Shown piece after piece: positions 15,047-22,316 of a stretch of 26,633 bases of DNA. Under the pieces are notes generated by a model. The model was not told the origin of the DNA. It did no database searches and saw nothing but the letters and a program-made list of their open reading frames with translations. How positions within the stretch are numbered: the stretch's first letter is position 1; each line of letters begins with the position of its first letter. The stretch is from JAYQUR01 sp038133505 (GTDB lineage Bacteria > Pseudomonadota > Alphaproteobacteria > MPNO01 > UBA830): the NCBI GenBank assembly GCA_038133505.1, contig JAYPTI010000024.1, positions 1 to 26,633 of the forward strand, in the 5' to 3' direction. The position numbers were made by a program, and so were the translations under genes.

Positions 15047-15571
15047 TCAGGAAAGCCGGCGCGTGAAAGCGTCGTGCAGAAAGTCCTGCTTGCCGACCTC
15101 GACGCCCGCATGGCGGATCAGGTCGTAGGCCGTGGTCGCGTGGAACATGACCTGCGGAATCGAGAAATGGATCAGCATGTCGCGTCCCGTGAACGAGATT
15201 TCGCCGATCCGCACCGCGAACTTCGCTTCGCGGTCCTCGCTGCCCTCGAACTGATCGGGCTTCACGCTCTCCAGGTAGGAGAGCGCCGTGGCGATCTGCG
15301 CCTTGAAGGCGGCCAGACTGTCGTGCGCCTGGGCGACGTCGGGCTGTTCGGTCTGCGTATAGCGGGAAACCGCCAGCGTGCTGTGATGGCAGGCGCGCTG
15401 GATCTGCTCCGCAAACGTGAACATATCGGGCGCGAACCGGGACGACACAAGATCGGAGAAATCCATCCCGTTCGCCTCGTAGTGGGCGGCAGCCTTGTCG
15501 AGCACGCCGTCGAGCCCCTTGAGGGTTTGGACGAACAGCGGCACGGAAACGTCGTACATGGATAGCGGCAT
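15047..15571 (-). CDS. DUF1993 family protein
   Basis: A 174-residue soluble protein of the DUF1993 family, helical proteins related to the DinB-like four-helix group; the biochemical role is unknown. The start is set by MPLSMYDVSVPLFVQTLKGLDGVLDKAAAH, the conserved opening of the family, with GGGAGGACAAGG just upstream of the ATG at 15571. Further conserved stretches are SRFAPDMFTFAEQIQRACHHS and the C-terminal FSIPQVMFHATTAYDLIRHAGVEVGKQDFL. Histidines in RACHHS and FHATTAYDLIRH could form a metal site as in DinB-like proteins, which is inference. It is convergent with the MFS_3 gene and divergent from the exported protein gene at 15829. Confidence 0.85.
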   Translation of the reverse strand: MPLSMYDVSVPLFVQTLKGLDGVLDKAAAHYEANGMDFSDLVSSRFAPDMFTFAEQIQRACHHSTLAVSRYTQTEQPDVAQAHDSLAAFKAQIATALSYLESVKPDQFEGSEDREAKFAVRIGEISFTGRDMLIHFSIPQVMFHATTAYDLIRHAGVEVGKQDFLHDAFTRRLS

Positions 15572-15693
15572 GATCCTTGTCCTCCCGGTTATATGATCGG
15601 CACAGAATAGCCCGTCGCGGGCACTCGTGCGACGGTCCCGACGCCGTGCCGGGTCGAGCGACTCAAAATCGCAGAATTCGGACCGGTTGAGAG

Positions 15694-15722
15694 TTGCCGC
15701 GAACTTGCGGACTGCATACAAA
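15694..15722 (+). promoter_or_regulatory. Candidate promoter for the PEP-CTERM-like protein gene
   Basis: TTGCCG (15694-15699) and TACAAA (15717-15722) are 17 bp apart. The resulting leader is about 100 nt and contains a perfect 6-bp stem (GTCGCC at 15746-15751 with GGCGAC at 15757-15762). The rest of the 257-bp divergent gap between the DUF1993 gene and 15829 shows no other feature I can support. Confidence 0.35.
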
Positions 15723-15828
15723 TAGGTGCAATCCTTCGGTTCAGGGTCGCCCGCCCGGCGACATTCCAACGCCAGAAGAAAACGATAAGCGTGTGCCCGC
15801 CTCCCGGGCAGACGAACAGGAGCAGCAT

Positions 15829-16626
15829 ATGAAAATCTTCCCCCTCAAAGCGGTCGCCACCGCTGCAGTCGTCGCCTTTTCTGGCAGTTCCGCGCTTTCC
15901 GCACCGGTCAGCATCACGGTCAGCGGCGTCTTTACGGATGCGCCCGACTCCATCACGGTCGGCCCCAACATTCTCTCGTCGCTGGTCGGCCTCGCCTTCA
16001 CGTCGACCTTTGCCTACGACACCGCGGGCGCGACCATCAACGACGCGTTCAATTCGCCCGCCGACGGCGGAACCCGCGAGGAGCTCGGCACGGAATTCAC
16101 GGGTGGGTTCGCCTCGCCGTCGGTGCCGGGCGCAGGCAGTTACGTGAGCCCCACCCTCGTCGCCGAGATGGAGAACAACGTCACGCGCGATAGCGCCGAA
16201 CTGCTCGGCCTGTCGCCGCCAGGCACATACGACTTCTTTTCCGTGAACGGGTGGCAGCCGGGATCGACCTTCTCGGGCGGCTCGACCATCGGCGACGGCG
16301 GCGCGATCGACGGGGTCAATTTCGGCCTGACCTTCATCGGCGACGGCTCGTCCGCGCTGATCGGAACGTTGACCGCGTCGGATTCGATGCCGACGGCGCT
16401 CGACCTCAACCTCGTCACCGGCGTCATCGTGACCATCGAAGAGTTCGCAGGCGGCGAGCTCGTCGGTTTCGCGTACCAGTTCGGCCAGATCAACGAAGGC
16501 GGCACGTTCGAGAATTTCACGATCGTCTCGGTGGAAACGCCGGCTGTCTCCGCGCCCGGCGTCGCGACAATCCTGGGTCTCGCATTCGGCGCCATGGCGA
16601 TCCGCCGCCGCGGACGGACCGCTTAA
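15829..16626 (+). CDS. Exported protein with PEP-CTERM-like C-terminal sorting signal (VSAPG variant)
   Basis: A 265-residue secreted protein. Residues 1-25 form a signal peptide (MKIFPLKAVATAAVVAFSG, cleavage near ALSA). The body is Gly/Ser/Thr/Asp-rich, beta-type and nearly cysteine-free, as in many PEP-CTERM proteins of the extracellular matrix. The C-terminus has the three-part sorting signal: VSAPG (240-244), a hydrophobic helix (VATILGLAFGAMAI) and a terminal arginine cluster (RRRGRTA). This form replaces the classic VPEP. An exosortase/EpsH enzyme would process the signal in the inner membrane; none is in this window. The start is supported by AGGAG at 15818-15822. Its TAA overlaps, on opposite strands, the TAA of the molybdenum hydroxylase gene. 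No enzymatic domain is recognised. Confidence 0.8.
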   Translation: MKIFPLKAVATAAVVAFSGSSALSAPVSITVSGVFTDAPDSITVGPNILSSLVGLAFTSTFAYDTAGATINDAFNSPADGGTREELGTEFTGGFASPSVPGAGSYVSPTLVAEMENNVTRDSAELLGLSPPGTYDFFSVNGWQPGSTFSGGSTIGDGGAIDGVNFGLTFIGDGSSALIGTLTASDSMPTALDLNLVTGVIVTIEEFAGGELVGFAYQFGQINEGGTFENFTIVSVETPAVSAPGVATILGLAFGAMAIRRRGRTA

Positions 16627-18938
16627 CCGTTCATCGCCCGCCAGACCCGCTCCGGTGTGGCGGGCATCTCGATATGGCTGACGCCGAAGGCGGACAGCGC
16701 GTCGACGACGGCGTTGGTCACCGCCGGCAGCGCGCCGACCGTGCCGCCCTCGCCGGCGCCCTTGACGCCGAGCGGGTTGGTGGCCGTGGGCACCGGGTTG
16801 CTCTTCACCTCAATGTCGGGGAAATCGTCGGCCCGCGGCATGGCGTAGTCCATGAAGGACGACGTCACGTTCTGGCCGGTATCCGCGTCGTAGCGCAGAT
16901 CCTCCATCAGCGCCTGACCGAGCCCCTGCCCGATTCCGCCGTGGATCTGGCCCTTGAGCAGAAGCGGGTTCATCACCGTGCCGACGTCGTCGACGACATG
17001 GTACGAGACGACCTCGACGACGCCGGTCTCGCGGTCGATCTCGACCTCGCAGACGTGGCAGCCGTTGGGGTAGTTCATCGTCTTCGCGGTATAGACCGCC
17101 TGCGCGGTCAGGCCCGGCTCCATCCCGTCCGGAATACGCGCCGGGTTGGCGGCGGCGCGCGCCACTTCCTTGATGGTGACGCTGCGGTCGGTGCCGGCAA
17201 CGGTGAAGGTTCCCTCGTCGAATTCGATGTCGTCGGCCGCGGCCTCCAGCAGGTGCGCCGCGATCTGCGTCGCCTTCTCGACGATCTTGTCGGACGCCAT
17301 GACGAGCGCCGAGCCGCCGATGGTCGCCGAGCGCGAGCCGCCCGTTCCCTGGCCGAATGGCACCAGGTCCGTGTCGCCCTGGCCGTAATGCACCTCGTCA
17401 TAGTCGAGGCCGAGCCGGTCGCAGACGAGCTGCTTGAACACCGTCTCGTGGCCTTGCCCATGGTTGGTCGCGCCCGACAGGATTGTCGCCGTGCCGGTGC
17501 GATCGAAGCGGATCTCGCCGCCCTCGAAGCCCGGCGCCGCCGCGCGCTCGATGGTGTTGGTGACGCCGATGCCGCGCAGCTTGCCGACCCTGGCGGACGC
17601 CGCCTTGCGGTCGGCGAAGGCAGCGTAGTCCGCCATCTCCAGCGCCATGTCCATGTTCTCTTCGAACGCGCCGCAATCGTATTCGAATGTCAGGCCAGTC
17701 TTGAAAGGCATCGCGTCCGACGGAATCGTGTTGCGGCGGCGCAGTTCTGTCGGATCGATGCCCAACTCGTCGGCCGCGAGGTCCACGAGCCGTTCGATGA
17801 CGTAGGCCGCCTCGGGCCGCCCGGCGCCGCGATAGGGCCGGGTGATGGTCGTGTGGCTGTAGACTGCCGTGACATCGACATGGATCGCAGGCGTCTTGTA
17901 GACGCCCGCCAGCGTGCCGAGATTGCCTACCAGCGGTCCGCCGCCCGCCTGCGTCATATAGGCGCCGAGATTGCCGATGGTCTTCACCCGCATGCCGAGG
18001 AACGTGCCGTCCTTGTCGAGCGCGAGCTCGCCCACGGTGACGTTGTCGCGGCCCTGCGTGTCCGACTGGAACGCTTCCGTCCGGTCGCTCGCCCATTTGA
18101 CGGGCCGGCCGGTCACTTTGGAGGCCCACAGCACCAGGATGTTCTCGTTGTACATCGACGACTTCATGCCGTAGCTGCCGCCGACGTCGCCGTTGACCAC
18201 GCGCACCTTGCTCTCGGGCACGCCGATCACCTTGTCGGCGAGGTTCATGCGGTAGGGGTTGGCGTGCTGCAGCGTCGTATAGATCGTGTAGCGGTCGTCG
18301 TTCGCGTCGTAATTGCCGAGACACGCGCGCGGCTCGATGGCCGCCGGCGCGACCCGGTTGATGACGAACTTCTTCGTCACCACGTGATCGGCCCTCTCGA
18401 AGGCGGCGTCCGCCGCGTTCTTGTCGCCGACCAGATGGACGAAGGCGATGTTGTCGGGGCACTCCTCCCAGACCGCCGGCGCATCGCCGGAGGCGGCGGC
18501 TTCGGTGCCGGTCACCGCGGGTAGCGGCTCGTAGTCGACCTCGATCAGCTCGGCGGCGTCCTGCGCCAGCGCGCGGCTTTCCGCGACGACGAACGCGACG
18601 CAATCGCCGACATAGCGCACGCGGTCCGTCACCAGCGCCGGAAACGGCGGCACGTATCCGGCCGAGCCGTCCCGCAGCTTGCGCGGCGGATCGCCCGGCA
18701 CACCGCCCCAGCCCAACGCCTCCCATTCCGCGCCAGTCAGCACCGCAACGACGCCCGGCGCGGCCTGCGCGGCGGAGACGTCTATCGATGCGATGCGCGC
18801 GTGCGCGTGCGGCGAGCGCAGCACGTAGCCGTGCGCCATGCCGGGCATCGAGCGGTCGTCGGCGAACCTGCCGCCGCCGCGCAGCAGGCGCGGGTCTTCC
18901 GAGCGCGGGACGGCCTGTCCCAGAGCGTATTTACCCAT
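16623..18938 (-). CDS. Molybdopterin-binding subunit of a xanthine-dehydrogenase-family hydroxylase (CoxL-like, orphan)
   Basis: A 771-residue large subunit of the molybdenum hydroxylase family. These enzymes hydroxylate aldehydes, purines or N-heteroaromatics, with water as oxygen source, through a molybdopterin-cytosine-dinucleotide cofactor. Landmarks: GQAVPRSEDPRLLRGGGRFADD (start), GDVGGSYGMK (250-259), PYRGAGRPEAAYVIER (368-383, active-site loop), NHGQGHET, QGTGGSRSATIGGSA, and GVKGAGEGGTVGALPAVTNA with the catalytic glutamate at E730. The loop is not the AYRCSFR of CO dehydrogenase, so it does not oxidise CO. AAGGGAGAAAAG precedes the ATG at 18938, and an upstream in-frame extension is rejected because it would overlap the neighbouring gene. 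FAD and 2Fe-2S subunits are not in this operon. It could share those at 23392-24743 or use partners elsewhere. It is third in a minus-strand operon after an aldolase-like and a PhyH-like gene. Confidence 0.9.
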   Translation of the reverse strand: MGKYALGQAVPRSEDPRLLRGGGRFADDRSMPGMAHGYVLRSPHAHARIASIDVSAAQAAPGVVAVLTGAEWEALGWGGVPGDPPRKLRDGSAGYVPPFPALVTDRVRYVGDCVAFVVAESRALAQDAAELIEVDYEPLPAVTGTEAAASGDAPAVWEECPDNIAFVHLVGDKNAADAAFERADHVVTKKFVINRVAPAAIEPRACLGNYDANDDRYTIYTTLQHANPYRMNLADKVIGVPESKVRVVNGDVGGSYGMKSSMYNENILVLWASKVTGRPVKWASDRTEAFQSDTQGRDNVTVGELALDKDGTFLGMRVKTIGNLGAYMTQAGGGPLVGNLGTLAGVYKTPAIHVDVTAVYSHTTITRPYRGAGRPEAAYVIERLVDLAADELGIDPTELRRRNTIPSDAMPFKTGLTFEYDCGAFEENMDMALEMADYAAFADRKAASARVGKLRGIGVTNTIERAAAPGFEGGEIRFDRTGTATILSGATNHGQGHETVFKQLVCDRLGLDYDEVHYGQGDTDLVPFGQGTGGSRSATIGGSALVMASDKIVEKATQIAAHLLEAAADDIEFDEGTFTVAGTDRSVTIKEVARAAANPARIPDGMEPGLTAQAVYTAKTMNYPNGCHVCEVEIDRETGVVEVVSYHVVDDVGTVMNPLLLKGQIHGGIGQGLGQALMEDLRYDADTGQNVTSSFMDYAMPRADDFPDIEVKSNPVPTATNPLGVKGAGEGGTVGALPAVTNAVVDALSAFGVSHIEMPATPERVWRAMNG

Positions 18939-18960
18939 CTTTTCTCCCTTGAGAGGCGGT

Positions 18961-19791
18961 TCAGCCCGCCTCCGCTTCCTGACGGTATTGCGGATCGACG
19001 TAGCGGCGGCCGGCTTCCTGCATGTGGGCGAACAGGCCACTGTCGTAGACGTCGTCGCAGGGCACCGGATCGGCGTCCCAATAGCCGTATTCGTCGACGC
19101 CGCGCACGAGGCACGCCGTCCGTCGGCCGATCGTCGATTTGACGTGGGTCGGTATGTAGAAGATGCCGAGACCGATCCTGTCGACCGGCGTCCGGTTAGG
19201 CTCCGACGAATGCAGGATGCGCTCGTGATGGCAGGAGAACTGCCCCGCCCGGAGCGGCATGAAGACGGATTTGCTCTCGTCGATGCCGTCGATCCGCTGG
19301 CCGCGCGCCAGCAGGTTCTTCTCATGGAACGTCTCGACGTGGCTATACGCCTCGCCCAGGTGCGAACCCGGAATGACCCGCATGCAGCCCATTTCCTCCG
19401 TCGCGTCCGACAGCGCCAGCCAGACCGTGACTAGCTCGTGCGGCTCGAGCCCGAAATAGGCGGAATCCTGGTGCCAGGAGACGTAGTTCCCGTCCAGGCC
19501 CTTCTTGATCCAGAAGCGCGAGGCGAAGGCGAGTATGTTGGGGCCGATCAGATCCTCGACGACGTCGAGGATGGGCTCGGCAAAGGTCAGGTCGTACGAC
19601 CGCCGGAAACAGAGATGGCCCTTCATGTTGATGTTGCCGGCGGACGTGCCCTCGGCGCGCTCGAACGCCGCAAGATCGTCGCGCATCGCCGCCGCTTCCG
19701 CCGCGGACACGCCCTCGAGCGGCGCGAGATACCCGTTCTCGTGATAGAACGTCACTTGGTCTTCGGTCAGGGCCTTGAGCGCACGCGTCAT
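18961..19791 (-). CDS. Phytanoyl-CoA dioxygenase (PhyH) family Fe(II)/2-oxoglutarate oxygenase
   Basis: A 276-residue cytoplasmic protein of the PhyH family. These enzymes hydroxylate a substrate using Fe(II), 2-oxoglutarate and O2. The iron facial triad is visible as WHQDSAYFG (H107 and D109) and ILHSSEPNRTPVDRIG (H194), with R205 in the place that usually anchors 2-oxoglutarate. VTVWLALSDATEEMGCMRVIPGSHLG (121-146) is the diagnostic core strand region. The start MTRALKALTEDQVTFYHENGYL is typical, and GAGGACAG precedes the ATG at 19791. It follows the aldolase-like gene by 17 bp and precedes the molybdenum subunit by 22 bp, so all three are one operon. The substrate is unknown; bacterial PhyH proteins act on many small molecules besides phytanoyl-CoA. 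Confidence 0.9.
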   Translation of the reverse strand: MTRALKALTEDQVTFYHENGYLAPLEGVSAAEAAAMRDDLAAFERAEGTSAGNINMKGHLCFRRSYDLTFAEPILDVVEDLIGPNILAFASRFWIKKGLDGNYVSWHQDSAYFGLEPHELVTVWLALSDATEEMGCMRVIPGSHLGEAYSHVETFHEKNLLARGQRIDGIDESKSVFMPLRAGQFSCHHERILHSSEPNRTPVDRIGLGIFYIPTHVKSTIGRRTACLVRGVDEYGYWDADPVPCDDVYDSGLFAHMQEAGRRYVDPQYRQEAEAG

Positions 19792-19808
19792 CGGTCTGTC
19801 CTCGCTGT

Positions 19809-20576
19809 TCAGGTCTTGTAGGACGGGTCCAGCTTGTCGGCGAGCCGCATGTACATCTGCCAGTCCTGGTCGCCGAACGGCTTGTTGCCGCGGCGCGCCT
19901 TCATCTGCTCGTAGGTGTGCTGCGCGATCTCTGCCGGCAGTTCCTTCGGCTTCGCGTTCATCGACAGCAGGCGGACCTGAAGGTCGCAGGCGGCGACCAG
20001 CCTGTGCATGTAGGCGAAGGCCTCGCCCACGGTGCGGCCGACGGTCAGGAGCCCGTGGTTGAACATGATCATCGCGTGGTTCTCGCCGAGGTCGGCAACG
20101 ATGCGCGGCCCCTCGTCCTCCTCCTGCGCGAGCCCCTCGAAATCGTGATAGGCGACGTCGCCGTATACCGCGCACGCGCTCTGGTCGTAGAACCGGAGCC
20201 CGCCCTCGACGGACGACACGATCACGCCGGACTGCTCGTGGATGTGCAGCGAACAGTTGATGTCGGGGCGCGAGCGCAGGATGCAGCTATGGAAATTGAG
20301 ACCGGCCGGCCCGGGCGCCTTGTCGGTCTCGGTCACGACGGTGCCGTCGACATTGACCTTCAGCAGCCCGGACGCCGTCACCTCGTGCCAGCCGACGCCG
20401 AGCGGGTTCATCAGGAAATGGTCCGGGTCGTCGGGGATACGCGCCGTGATGTGGTTCCGCGCCGTCTCGTTCCAGCCGAGGTGATAGGCGACGCGGAACG
20501 CGGCCGCGAGTTCGACTCGGGCGTTCCACTCGGATTCGCTGATATCGGGGCGGAGCGGAATAGCGGTTTCGGCCAT
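19809..20576 (-). CDS. Class II aldolase/adducin family protein
   Basis: A 255-residue protein of the class II aldolase/adducin fold, whose classical members cleave sugar phosphates with zinc. The metal-binding histidines are present: SLHIHEQSG gives H111 and H113, and MFNHGLLTVG gives H174. The segment PGPAGLNFHSCILRSRPD corresponds to the PAGFVIHS form of the adducin-like branch. There the catalytic glutamate of fuculose aldolase (four residues before the histidine) is absent; G92 occupies that position. It may therefore be a lyase or decarboxylase of different mechanism rather than a sugar aldolase. AGGACAG precedes the ATG at 20576. It is the first gene of the minus-strand operon with the PhyH-like oxygenase and molybdenum subunit, and the candidate promoter lies at 20648-20677. 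Confidence 0.88.
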   Translation of the reverse strand: MAETAIPLRPDISESEWNARVELAAAFRVAYHLGWNETARNHITARIPDDPDHFLMNPLGVGWHEVTASGLLKVNVDGTVVTETDKAPGPAGLNFHSCILRSRPDINCSLHIHEQSGVIVSSVEGGLRFYDQSACAVYGDVAYHDFEGLAQEEDEGPRIVADLGENHAMIMFNHGLLTVGRTVGEAFAYMHRLVAACDLQVRLLSMNAKPKELPAEIAQHTYEQMKARRGNKPFGDQDWQMYMRLADKLDPSYKT

Positions 20577-20581
20577 GATCT

Positions 20582-20646
20582 GTCCTGATGTCGTTCTTCG
20601 TCGTCGGGCCCGACTGCCGCGTTTGCAGCCCGGACCTCATCAGGAC
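20582..20646 (-). promoter_or_regulatory. 9-bp inverted repeat in the leader of the aldolase-PhyH-molybdenum operon
   Basis: GTCCTGATG (20582-20590) and CATCAGGAC (20638-20646) are exact reverse complements 47 bp apart. On the minus strand the downstream arm contains the AGGAC of the ribosome binding site. A 12-bp self-complementary block, GTCGGGCCCGAC (20603-20614), lies between the arms. If the promoter at 20648-20677 is right, transcription starts near 20641 and most of the upstream arm is not in the RNA. A DNA operator then fits better than a translational switch. Confidence 0.3.
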
Positions 20647-20647
20647 G

Positions 20648-20677
20648 ATTGTGCCTGTCCGGCGCGGCGCTTGTCAC
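20648..20677 (-). promoter_or_regulatory. Candidate sigma70-type promoter for the aldolase-PhyH-molybdenum operon
   Basis: On the minus strand GTGACA (20677-20672) and CACAAT (20653-20648) are 18 bp apart, with 5/6 and 4/6 matches to the consensus hexamers. The expected transcription start is near 20641, 65 bp before the aldolase-like ATG. No gene lies in 20577-20741. Confidence 0.45.
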
Positions 20678-20719
20678 GCGTGAAGTCGCACGGGATTGGG
20701 CCGGGGCAGCCTGACGGCT

Positions 20720-20731
20720 CCCCCCCCCCCC
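20720..20731. repeat. Homopolymer of 12 cytosines
   Basis: Twelve consecutive C bases lie in the 165-bp gap between the PCu(A)C-like gene and the aldolase operon, 43 bp upstream of the candidate promoter -35 hexamer. It is the longest homopolymer of determined bases that I noticed in the window. Its true length is uncertain because such runs are prone to sequencing error. Confidence 0.9.
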
Positions 20732-20741
20732 GGAAAGCTGG

Positions 20742-21290
20742 CTAATGCGACGCCTTGGCGCCGGATGGCTGGGTATGGGCGCTGTAGCGGACCGCACCGC
20801 GCGAATCCACGTCCGCGACCGTATCGACGCGGCCGATGCCGAGAAAATCCACCGCAAAGCCGAGACGCTGGCCGGCGCGAAGGTCTCTCCTCAGCTTCCA
20901 GAACTGCAGCGCGACGACGCCCGGCTCGCGAAGTAGCACGCCGTTCGGCGGAACGGTCACCGGTTCCGCCCGCGACGTGCGCAGGTAAGGTCCCCGCATC
21001 TCGAAACGGACGAGGCGGACCTCGGTCGCAATGTCGGAGACGGCGCCCTTGAGCAGGACGGGTACGGCCCCGTCATTGTGGACCGTCAGAAACACGTAAG
21101 CGGATTCCCCACGCCGTCCGGCGCGCGCCCACACCTCGGAAACGCGTATGTCTCCTTTCATCGCGACCGGATGGGCGGGCTTATCGGCCTCTGCCGCCGG
21201 GGCCGAACCGGCGAACGAACCGGCAGGTGTAGTAACGGCCGCAAAAGTCGCTATAACGGCCGAAAAAATGATTTTTCTGTTTAAAATCAT
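20742..21290 (-). CDS. PCu(A)C-domain (DUF461-like) periplasmic protein lacking the canonical copper ligands
   Basis: A 182-residue exported protein. The start at 21290 gives a compact signal peptide (MILNRKIIFSAVIATFAAV, cleavage near the Ala-rich GSFAGSAPAAEA). An in-frame ATG at 21329 would add 13 residues but would lie only about 5 nt from the expected transcription start. Residues about 42-160 match the PCu(A)C copper-chaperone fold: DIRVSEVWARAG, AYVFLTVHNDGAVPVLLKGAVSDIATEVRL, a central VTVPPNGVLLREPGVVALQFWKL strand pair, then LRAGQRLGFAVDFLGIGRVD. The family copper motif H-X10-M-X21-H-X-M is not visible: the VEIHE histidine is replaced in EVRLVRFE, and the HVML segment reads VALQFWK. 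It may be a structural or non-copper relative. No cytochrome oxidase gene is nearby. The family call is moderate. Confidence 0.7.
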   Translation of the reverse strand: MILNRKIIFSAVIATFAAVTTPAGSFAGSAPAAEADKPAHPVAMKGDIRVSEVWARAGRRGESAYVFLTVHNDGAVPVLLKGAVSDIATEVRLVRFEMRGPYLRTSRAEPVTVPPNGVLLREPGVVALQFWKLRRDLRAGQRLGFAVDFLGIGRVDTVADVDSRGAVRYSAHTQPSGAKASH

Positions 21291-21340
21291 GGTCCTGGCG
21301 GGCTTTGCAATGGCTTTGAATGCCGCCATTCAACCGGAAA

Positions 21341-21369
21341 ATTATGTAGATTTGGCTAACCCGGTACAA
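21341..21369 (-). promoter_or_regulatory. Candidate promoter for the PCu(A)C-like gene
   Basis: On the minus strand TTGTAC (21369-21364) and CATAAT (21346-21341) are exactly 17 bp apart, and CATAAT is a 5/6 match to the -10 consensus. It sits in an AT-rich patch right after the amidohydrolase stop, so this gene probably has its own promoter. The leader to the ATG at 21290 would be about 45 nt. Confidence 0.5.
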
Positions 21370-21389
21370 TTTCCGGTAGCGCGGACCTT

Positions 21390-22316
21390 CTAATTCACGC
21401 CTTCGTCGAGGCGGAACAGGCGGACCGCGTTGCGCCACAGGATGTTCTCGCGGTCCTCGCCCTCGACCCCGGCATCGTCCAGCACCTTGAGCCGCATCGA
21501 GTAGAGATCGCCGGGCTCGCGCACGAAGCGCCACGTCGCGGACCAGTCGGTGCCGAACAGGATGCGCTCCGAGCCGATCGCGTGGAGCGCGATGCGGAGA
21601 TGCTCGGGCGTCGTGCCGACGACGTCGAAATAGATGTTCGAATTGCGCATCGCGACCGTCAGGCACGGCTCGAAATAGGTGATCATGCCGCGGCCCATCT
21701 TGGTGAGGATGATCGGCACGTCGGGATACCGGCAGGCGACCTCGTCGGCCCAGATCGGGTTGCCCCAGAATAGCCCGCCGGGGAACTGCGTCCAGGCGGT
21801 CGGGAACTGCACCGGCACGCCATATCGGGCGACCGCGTCCATCATGGGGACGAGGTCCTTGGCGATCTTCTCGGGATGCGTCTCGGTCGTCAGCGCGCGG
21901 ATGAAGATCTCGCCGAGCCCCTTCATGCCGAGTTCCTCGATCGCGTAGGACACAGCGTCGCCCGCGCTGTCGCGCACGCCGGAGGTGTCCTCGAGGTACT
22001 CGTAGGCCGCTTCCTGGTCGTGGCCGATCCGCATCAGCCCGTAGAGGCGGTCGGGATGACGCCGGACGGACTCCGCGACGTGGTCGTTCGTCACCGCGCC
22101 GGGCCGCGCCTGGATCAGCGCCTTGTCGATACCCGCCTCGTCCATGTGCGCGACCAGCTGGTCGGAATTGTCGACAGGGTCCTCCGTCAGCGTCTTGTCG
22201 TAGAGGTCCGGATAGCGCGTGCGGAACGCGATCAGATCCTTCGTGGTCCTGATCTTGTCGCCGACATCCATCAGCGCGGGATAGCTCCAGATATGGACGT
22301 GGGAATCGATGATCAT
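21390..22316 (-). CDS. Amidohydrolase (Amidohydro_2/ACMSD-like TIM barrel) with altered metal-ligand positions
   Basis: A 308-residue protein of the COG2159 amidohydrolase family, whose members are metal-dependent decarboxylases or hydrolases. It begins MIIDSHVHIW with the HxH pair H6 and H8 and retains the C-terminal aspartate in ILFGTDWSATW (D257). The central ligands look changed. In GVPVQFPTAW a proline (P172) stands where the family has the histidine of a (V/I)xxH segment. In IILTKMGRG a lysine (K206) stands where xxHxGG is usual. The protein may bind its metal differently or have lost classical activity. The ATG overlaps by one base (TGATG) the stop of the upstream deacetylase gene, so the pair is translationally coupled and likely shares a pathway. 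The TAG stop is at 21390-21392. Alignment by eye, so ligand assignments need checking. Confidence 0.85.
   Translation of the reverse strand: MIIDSHVHIWSYPALMDVGDKIRTTKDLIAFRTRYPDLYDKTLTEDPVDNSDQLVAHMDEAGIDKALIQARPGAVTNDHVAESVRRHPDRLYGLMRIGHDQEAAYEYLEDTSGVRDSAGDAVSYAIEELGMKGLGEIFIRALTTETHPEKIAKDLVPMMDAVARYGVPVQFPTAWTQFPGGLFWGNPIWADEVACRYPDVPIILTKMGRGMITYFEPCLTVAMRNSNIYFDVVGTTPEHLRIALHAIGSERILFGTDWSATWRFVREPGDLYSMRLKVLDDAGVEGEDRENILWRNAVRLFRLDEGVN

Noticed and set aside
16251..18524. Plus-strand open frame of 757 codons
   Set aside because: It spans the PEP-CTERM-like gene in another frame and runs antisense to the molybdenum subunit; composition is Arg/His/Asp-rich and no domain is visible.
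18939..19325. N-terminal extension of the orphan molybdenum subunit
   Set aside because: It would overlap the PhyH-like gene on the same strand in another frame; the family start MGKYALGQAVPRSEDPRLLRG and a ribosome binding site fix the start at 18938.
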